Part shown: positions 55,829 through 64,000 of the stretch, in pieces
How positions within the stretch are numbered: position 1 is the first letter of the stretch
Layout of the letters: each line of letters opens with the position of its first letter
Source: Harmothoe impar
Taxonomy: Eukaryota; Annelida; Polychaeta; Phyllodocida; Polynoidae
DNA: 64,000 nt
Reading direction: 5' to 3'
Assembly (NCBI GenBank): GCA_947462335.1
Contig: OX381707.1
Coordinates: forward strand, 79,136,610 to 79,200,609
Made by a program: the position numbers and the translations under genes
The notes under the pieces: generated by a model
Database searches by the model: none
Told to the model about the DNA's origin: nothing
Seen by the model: only the letters and a program-made list of their open reading frames with translations

Positions 55829-58800
55829 GAGGGTCTCACCAGATTTCTTGTTGAACTAAAGTTTGAATAAATCAATCTGAGCTAACTATAATTTCCTCTC
55901 AACTCAGAAACTATTGCGAAAAGCTTTGGAAATCAAAGCATTTCATGAAAGTAAAGGATTTTCATGAAGAATTAGGGTCAAGCTTGAAACAAGAAAGTTG
56001 ATTATGATGAGTGAAAATTTGAAAAATGTGAAAATGAGTTGTTTACAAAGGTAGAGTGAATGGTAGTAGTTATTCAGGGAGGGTAGTAGTGATAGAAATG
56101 TGGCCAGGTTCCCATCACCGGCCACTCACCACACCAGGACAACAAAATGCATTGATTTGTTTGGCACCAAAAACAAAAGAGACCAATTTTGATGAGACGC
56201 TTGTAGGTTCTCAGAATGCCTACGATCTGATCAAAAAAGACATCATGTGACTATATGTTGAAATAGAGAGACGCTGGACTGAGTGGCTACCTAAAAGGCC
56301 CATGAGTCAGAGATGAAAAACAATGTTGTTAACCCCATATATTACCTGGATATGGCTCATAAAAGCAGACCACCCATGGCACATACATCTGCTGTATCCT
56401 TCACATTCCAGAACCACTCCACAGTACAACCACATGTAACCCCTAGGCCCAATGCTGCATGTAAAGTAGGTTCTCTCCAACAGACAATGAGCCTCGAGAG
56501 GTAACAGGGGAGGGAATTGTAAAGACGGAGAACAATAGGCAGGGGGTATCGAGCAGGAGGCAGGCCAGGGGATTCAGGCATAGGGGCAATTGAGCAGAAA
56601 TAGATAGGAAAAAATAGAAGTAGGGGGTAAGGGAAATATTACACAAAAGGAGTTCTGAGATGTGTGGGAAAAACAGGGTAGGGATAATAGAATTGCTTGA
56701 AACACAGGGAAAAGTAGAGTTATTTAAAACTTAACGTAGTGGTCTACTAACACTATTCATACAAAACAGCGTGGCCAACCCAAGGAGAAAGAGGAAAGGT
56801 GAAATAAAAGGATGCGGAGAAGGAAAGCAGGGGAGATATGAAGGTAGTTGAAAAGGGACTAGGGAATTGAGATGAGAAACAGATGGCTCAACCTGTGTTA
56901 TGGAAGTGTGGGCCTGGAGGGGGATGGAGATGACAGACAGGGTAGGCGTACCTGGGGATAAAATCCCAAGAAGTTCCTGGTGGTTTATTCACCAATACCA
57001 CTTACATCCATGCCACTCGTCACCACCGGGATGAGCACTGCATGTAGATGGGTCATCCTCCTGCAGGATCCATACCAGATAGCTGTGTGTACGTGTGTGT
57101 TGGGGGACTGAAAGTCATATTAAGGTAGCTGAGGGACTGGATGTCCTGTATTAGAATGCCATACTCACAGTAGTATGGCAAAAAGTGTATGCAGGGAAAA
57201 TGACAAAGAGAAAGAGTGATGGTTTGAGGAAGTAGGGAAAAAGTCATGAAAGAGATTCTTTGGAGGCACACAATCAAACTTCTAAAGAATATCAATATAA
57301 TCCACCATAGGTGGGACCTGCTCACACCATTACCTAATGGCCTGTGCTAGTTTGATCACATTTTGATCACAGGGGCCCAATGTAAATGGTTGACAGGCAC
57401 CATTTACAGGATGTGTGGGTCCCTGAGGTGACAAGCTACATGGTCTGTAATTCAGTACAGCTGCAGTCAGAGTCATGTGACACGTTGACCTCTGACCTCA
57501 GTGTCAGTTACATCAATGTAAGGCTGGTGGATACACACCGGTGTCAGATCGGCCAACATTTTCCTCAAACTCTAAGCAGTTCTTTGGTCTGTACAATTTC
57601 TTGGCCTAAAACTAAAAACTAATGGCATTTTTTATGAAACGTTTGTCTGTCAAGGAAACACAATGACTCACTTCACTGAATTAGTCAAAACGCAGAGGTA
57701 TTGCATCCACAGCTGCCAAAAACAACCCATTTCGATATGCACCATGTGTCAAAAGAACTACATTTTAGTTATGGAGAACTGGGATGGAGGTTAGCAATCA
57801 GCAGGTGGAGTCAAACGCTTGGGTTGTTTCTTTTTCTGACTCTACCTGGCTTGTCAGTTACAGTGATAGCTGGGTGTGGGGTGCATGGGATGAAGGCGCT
57901 AAGGAAAGGTCAGGTGAGATTTAACATTGGTGGTCTAGGGAGTGGACAGACGGATAAAGCAAGGACAGATTAAATAAGCGATGGTACATGTTTGCAGACA
58001 GAGAGAGAGGCCGAGAGAATAAGGGAGATGTAGATAGAGACATACAGAGGAACCTCTTAAAGGCTGTGATATCACTTACTAATATGGTTCATGGAAAATG
58101 TGGGTTACATGTTGAGCTTGAATATACATATGAATAAATACAAGTCAAAGATTAGGCCTCTATATTTGAATAGAACACAGGATAACAGAATGCAAACAAC
58201 TAGGATTTATGCCAACCCTGAACCCTGATTTGCCCTATGTGTTGTGTACCAGTATGGAACTAGTGATGACCATGTAGTCCCCAGAGATGTGGACTGGATA
58301 CCATACAGATATGAGACTATTGGCTCTGAGGTGTGGGTTGTGTAACCCCAAGAGATGGATTTTAGATACTGTAAATATATGTAGTTATTTGCTCACTGGT
58401 GGTGTTCAGGGCACCAGGGTTCAGTCAGGTCACAGTGGGTTGGGTTTCCCTTGTCATGAATCCTATAGCACTAACTGCTTTTCTAACATTCATGGCTTCA
58501 GAAGGGTCTTGACATAGGAATTACATCCTTTATATTTTTAATGATGTACTATTTTTTATGCCGGTGTATTGAATGCTTAAATTGATGATTTCCTTACCCC
58601 AAGCTGGCTGTACTGACCATTCTGATATGTGAATCATGGCAATTTCTGAGATTGTTTTGTGGAGATCACCATCAGAACAGTTCTAGACTGAGGGTGGAGG
58701 GGGCCACCAATTTTGGAGCCCTAGTCTCCAGTAACTACCTGGGGAGACTCTATCAATAAGTAACTGTCCCTTGCAGTGCTCACATGGGAATAAAACAAGA

Positions 58801-61800
58801 TTTAGATACAGAACCCAATATGAGTCAACTTCTTATTTTGTGGTTGCTGGTATCACAGACAGCATACATCAATGTGGGATTAAATAAAATAACAACATAC
58901 AGAAAATACAGTCCCATATATCCACCTGCTTACATGACATGTCCTAAAGTCCCTGAAACCAATTACATATGTTTTGGATAGGTGGGATAAGATAAAAATA
59001 TTAACAATGATCAGAACAATTCATTTTTACAACTCATGTGACAGGCACAATACAATTTTAGGGCAACATGTAGATTATTGTGATATTATGTTACAAGAGT
59101 TACATGCAGGCACAACACTAGTGTATCAAATGCACATTAAGTCATAAGGTTTCATGCTACCTTCATGCTACAATGATTAACTGCTATGACCTGAGTATAT
59201 CCCGTAAAAGTAGATCACCATCAGCAGGTACATCTCATATATCTATCACCATCGCAATGTATAACCACTTAACTTTCCAGCCACATGCTACCCTCAGGCC
59301 TGACAGGGCATGTTTAATAGGTGTCTCTCCTTAGGCACTGAGCTGGGGTGGAGATATGAGGGCAGCATGGAAGGAAGTCAGTAAGGAAGGGAGACAGTAG
59401 GCTAGGGGATGCAAGGAAATAGGATGGATAGGGAGCACTGAGCATTGGCAAATGGGGCATTTCTGGGGCAGTTGCAGTTGGAAGGGGTGGGGTATGAGGT
59501 GGACTGAATGAAGATGAGCTATATTGAGAATTCAAACCAAAACATAAAAAAAAGATGTCACTATCACTGGCTACCTGCTAGCTTTCTCCAAAGGCACGTG
59601 TCTACCAACCTGTGGTTTTCTTTCAGACACTTTTCTGCCAACGTAAATGTGTGACGGGTGCCATTTACAGTCTGTGACTCAGGAGGCAAGGGACACTACG
59701 GTCTAAAGCCACATGGTCTGTGATTCAGCACGGACACAGTAGGTGTCATGTGACAAGTTGACCTCTGACCTCAGTGTCAGGTACCTGAATGTAGTGTTGG
59801 TGGCTTATCAGTATCAGCATTCATATTGAAGAAATATCTTCTCAATTCCCAATTAGTTTTTCAGCCTGAAGGATTTGTCACAAATCAAGAAATCAACTCT
59901 TTCTTTTTTTATTAGGGGTATACTATGTAGCACTGGTAAATAGAAAACATAGAAGATTGGTATGGTGGTTTATGCATGTAGAATGACTAGAATGCTTTGT
60001 AGTTGATTCTCCAGTTTTCTTCAGATTGAACCTCTTGTGTACCGGCTTTTAAAAAACACTTTCTGCTGGAATGTTCTGCTTGGTAGAAAACCAGTAATGA
60101 CAGCTCCCATACGTTCACACACATACCACAGCCTTAGCCTCACTGCTCTCACCTCTGTTCTTATCCTACCACTTGACAACTACACATCTCCGTCTGAACA
60201 AATCAATGTTCTCACTTCACTCTCACAGCCTATGCCACTTGGCAGGTAGACTTACCTTTTTATCACTCAGATCTAAGGGTGCACCTGGTGAATATTTTAA
60301 CAGGTCGCTATGTGTGGGCATGTGTGGGGTGGGAGAGCTTGCTGAAAGACACAGTGTAGAGTGGATCAAAGCTTTCCCGCCTCCATAGCAACGTCATCTA
60401 AAGAATAAGATTACCATGGGTACATACCGTATGTAGGCTGCAGGAGGTGATATTTATATATCAAACACTTTCTGATGGAATACCGCCTTTTCCTGTCAAA
60501 TTTCCAAGCGTCCATTATACCTGTTCCCTTTTTAAATGTTTCTTCTTTAGATCATTTGTCTATATTTTTGGCTCACTTTCTCCCTTCTAAAATATATATT
60601 TCCTTTAGACTGCAGATCTGGACATCAGAAAACATTCATAAAGAGATCATATTTGACCTGGTATTGATCAAAACCATGAATCTTTACATTTCTACAAGAT
60701 CAGAGGTGAAGATCAATGACATAGAGGTACATAAGTATAAAAGCATAAATGTAGATTATCATACTTTGAAGCCTCTGTCACCCAGCTCTATGGACATAAT
60801 GTACTAGTCCTTATTTACTCCACTACTTCACTTCATATATATCTTACCTTGATATTTTATAATAAACAGACAGATGTCTCTTTGATAAAGGCAGCTCATT
60901 ACCCCATACAAAAGAAAAAGGCTCTGTGAATAAATACGTTGCTCAAATGACATGAATGTGATTTAAATTTCCCATTTTTGTACATAAAAAAACAGCCTAT
61001 GCAGCCTTCATCCATGAACTTATTGTCTGCCTCAGGAGCATTTGTAAGAAAAGCATAACATTTAATGTAAGTCTTACAGTTGCCTCTTTATATTCTGCTG
61101 ACATGGCTGTAGGCTGATATCAATTACTGAGTGTGGATATATAGAGGGGAGTTTGTGGCTTCTGTGTGGATAATATGTCATGGTGCTGTCACAGTGCTGT
61201 GGCTGCTGTGAAGTATAGAGCTGTCAGAGCTGTGTATCAGTGTACTGGAAGAGCAGGTGGCAGCTTGTAGGGTAGCATCTCTTTGATAAAGGCAGCTCAT
61301 TACCCCATACAAAAGAAAAAGGCTCAATGAATAAATACGTTGCTCAAATGACATAAATGTGATTTAAAGCTAGTGTTGACTTTTATAGTATTGCTTTATG
61401 TAATGTGCAAACAGGTGCAGGTGTTGAGGATACATGCCTTGATGTATGACTGTTCCTTCATCATAGGCCACAAACATATCAGCTTTTCCCACAGACTGAT
61501 ATTATCTACTTAGTTACAAAAAAAGAGGTATGTTTCAAGCAACAAGGTGCACAACTTTATGGTAGGTAGGTTGGACTTATATTGTTCATATCTGGTATCA
61601 TTGCCTGAAAATTGTTTCTCATCACCAAATAATTGCTAAACAATTAAGAATAAGAAAATCTTCCAAATTGAAGAAAAAAATGCTAGGGTTGGCCCTTTTA
61701 GAAACCTAGGGTCGGGTTGCTTGAAAACACATCAATTATTTTAAGTTGGCCTCACCATGACATAAAGTGTTATAGCTTTGGTATGTATATTCTACACATA

Positions 61801-64000
61801 TGTGTCATAGATGGTGGTGGGGGCAGATGCTAGGGATGTCTTCTTGTATTACTGTGTTCCTTTATCATTACTCACAGAACTGTCAGCATCTCCTGCAGAC
61901 CAATGCATTATCCATTGCACCATTCTCAATACTTTACTACCAACCCACCGCCTCCAACCCTTTGAGGACCATCTACCCATTTGCCATATGTTTTAACCAG
62001 ATCATATTTGTTTTGATTTAAACATTAAGGTCAACATTATGCTTTAATATATAGTAAAATTTCCCATTTTTGTACATCAAAAAACAGCCTTTTCAGCCTT
62101 CATCCATGAACTTATTGTCTGCCTCAGGAGCATTCATAAGAAAAGAATAACAATTAATATAAGTCTTACAGTTCCCTCTTTATATTCCGCTGACATGACT
62201 GTAGGCTGATATAAATTACTTGGTGTGTATTGGGAGGAGTGTTTGTGGCTTCTGTGTGGATGATATGTCATGGTGCTGTCACAGTGCTGTGGTTGCTGTG
62301 ATGTATAGAGCTGTCAGAGCTGTATATACCAGTGTACTGGAAGAGCAGTGGCAGCCTGTAGGTTTGCTGGCGTATAGTATTCACTATGTCTGATATTTTC
62401 TTCTCAATTTCCATTTTGCTTTGTGTGGCATGTTTCAGGATTTCTCTTACTCTTCTCAACACATTATCCCAATCTTGGTTAAGTTTGCAAGGAATAACAC
62501 ACCATAGGGCATCAGGAGTGACACTTTATCTTGTCATACCTGGAGGAGTGTTTAGTGACTCTCATTAAATTGATTTTAAGGGATGACCTCGGCCCCAGAC
62601 AACTTGTTATGTTCCCAACACATGCCTTACAGTCTTAACCCTTTCAGGGATGGTATCATAATGCAGCATGCCCTTGGTCATCATGATGCACTATTGCAGT
62701 ACTGGCAAGTAGCACACCAGTATTGTATTCAAGCATCATGCTGACCTATCGGGGTTGGACACTCCCGGAGGGTCGGCATATTGCACCAATGGATGTTTTA
62801 GAATAGTACTACCCAGGACTCTAGTCAGGACCCCCTCTGGTGTAAAAACACAACACTACCATCATGAGACCTCAGTGGGAAGTGGTACCGACTAGAATAG
62901 AGGTATCGCATGGTAGATCAGTTACACAGTCTCCCGATCACATAATAAAGACATCCTTTTGGTTCTTGGGCACATGCGTAGGCGGATACCATAGGGGAAT
63001 TAATAACTCTTTTACATGCTCTCCTTGGTCCAACAGTGTGTGTATGGGTGATTGCAGACAATTTATCATACTCCAAGGGCATCATGCCACATTTAGCACT
63101 GGGGATTTTATAGAATCACCAACAGGCATGTGCCAAGACCCATAGGACTTCTGATTTGTTTCTTGTGTACATAAAATATATTACAAGATTATTAGATCAG
63201 AAAAGTATTTTGGCATTGAAACAGCCTGCCCAAATTAGTCAATTTTCCTTCATGTAATATAACAGATGATCTCCAAATAAAATGCCACCTTTTTCCCCGC
63301 CTAACATGGTAGCATGCAAAACGGATTGATTTTGCATTCATTAGAACCTTGTTTTGTTCATTAAGGAGGTGTAAAGTAAAACATGTTAGAATATCACTTC
63401 TGCTGAAGGTAGCCTTATGAGTGCATGCACCCCCTCCTTCACAGTTCCCCCCCCCTCCCCGCCAAAAGTCATTCGTCCTGGATTATATGAGTCGTCTTTT
63501 TAATGATAGGATTCTCCTATTTTTTTGAAGATCAGGACTTTGATTATGACAAAAGAAATAATATCACATACGCTGTCAGGTGAACGCATATTTTTTATAT
63601 CCAATGGTGCTGTTTGACATTTCTTATATGCGGATTATGCTGTCCCATGTAAATATATTCCCCCCAGCAACTCTACACCATAGGATATCTACCCTCTAAA
63701 AGCAATGTAATATCCATGAACCATAATGGTAATCTGTGTCTCTCCCTCTCAGGGGCCCTTATTTTATATCAGCGCTTGATAGCTCAATCTACATGTCTCT
63801 AGATGTTCTATGCTACAACATGGCATGACTAGTTAACACTGGATAAGAGCCTTTACAACTTTCAGAGAGGCCCCTTCAGTGGAGCTCCAGCTCTTACTTG
63901 AGTAAATTGCCCTTATAGGGTCTCTGCCCAAGACTCACTCACAGCAGGGCTCTACCTGATTGGCTCACTGTCTGGGATTTTCTATAGTGTCTGGAAATGC
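55829..64000. repeat. Segmental duplication unit C (runs off the right edge)
   Basis: It starts like unit B (55829 with 32015) and continues parallel to A and B. Its last base corresponds to about 26035 in A. It keeps the segment 58080-58650 that B has lost. In the tail it is closer to A than B is: 62856-63000 against 24870-25014 differs at about 6-7 positions. It has an internal duplication of its own: GATAAAGGCAGCTCATTACC occurs at 60884 and 61282, and TTTCCCATTTTTGTACAT occurs at 60968 and 62060. No convincing exon is visible. Confidence 0.85.
60876..62370. repeat. Partial tandem duplication inside unit C
   Basis: 60876-61265 is a shortened copy of 61278-62370. Both begin with the TTTGATAAAGGCAGCTCATTACC block and end with the TGTACTGGAAGAGCAG block. 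The first copy lacks the middle about 700 bp. Units A and B have a single copy, so this arose after unit C formed. Confidence 0.7.

Noticed and set aside
1..64000. tRNA, rRNA or other structured RNA genes
   Set aside because: I found no cloverleaf with A and B box pairs and no rRNA-like conserved stretch. A tRNAscan or Rfam search would be decisive.

Overview
This window is eukaryotic. It contains multi-exon genes with GT-AG introns, dense inverted-repeat DNA transposons, a tyrosine-recombinase retrotransposon and large non-coding segmental duplications. The transposon mix and the long AT-rich intergenic DNA suggest a metazoan, most likely a marine invertebrate. The species cannot be named from the sequence. 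Only two host genes can be supported. They sit head to head at about 7.0-7.2 kb. On the minus strand are the first two coding exons of a THAP-domain zinc-finger protein (6891-7031 and 2329-2513), split by a 4.4-kb intron full of transposon debris and G-runs. On the plus strand is a DHRS4-like short-chain dehydrogenase/reductase (candidate exons from 7192 to the stop at 15069) ending in the peroxisomal signal Ser-Arg-Leu. Its introns carry at least four identifiable transposon insertions.

From 16.1 kb to the right edge the window is built from three diverged copies of one segmental duplication. Unit A is 16.1-26.66 kb, unit B is 32.0-44.04 kb and unit C runs from 55.83 kb past the window end. 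Each unit contains an older internal duplication. I see no convincing exon in any unit. The copies differ by insertions (a nested Harbinger-like element in A), a deletion (B) and an internal duplication (C). The pattern of similarity between copies is mosaic.

Between units A and B lies a nearly intact Ngaro-type (DIRS-order) retrotransposon at 27038-31906 on the minus strand. It has split direct repeats A1 ... B1-A2-B2 that are identical between copies. It encodes a gag-like ORF, a reverse transcriptase/RNase H ORF and a tyrosine recombinase. Its coding layout is unusual. The zinc-knuckle end of gag lies in the -1 frame after a G-run. That frame ends at a UAG which is in frame with the RT/RNase H ORF, and the RT ORF has no AUG at its start. 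The RT stop overlaps the recombinase start as AUGA.

Between units B and C is a 6.6-kb palindromic structure at 45599-52227. Its two arms of about 1.1 kb are packed with GTTGCCTAGCAAC-like palindromes that match the X-box of RFX transcription factors. Its loop holds a MITE, a 39-bp tandem array and other repeats. These two structures, the Ngaro coding layout and the X-box-rich arms, are the most interesting parts of the window.
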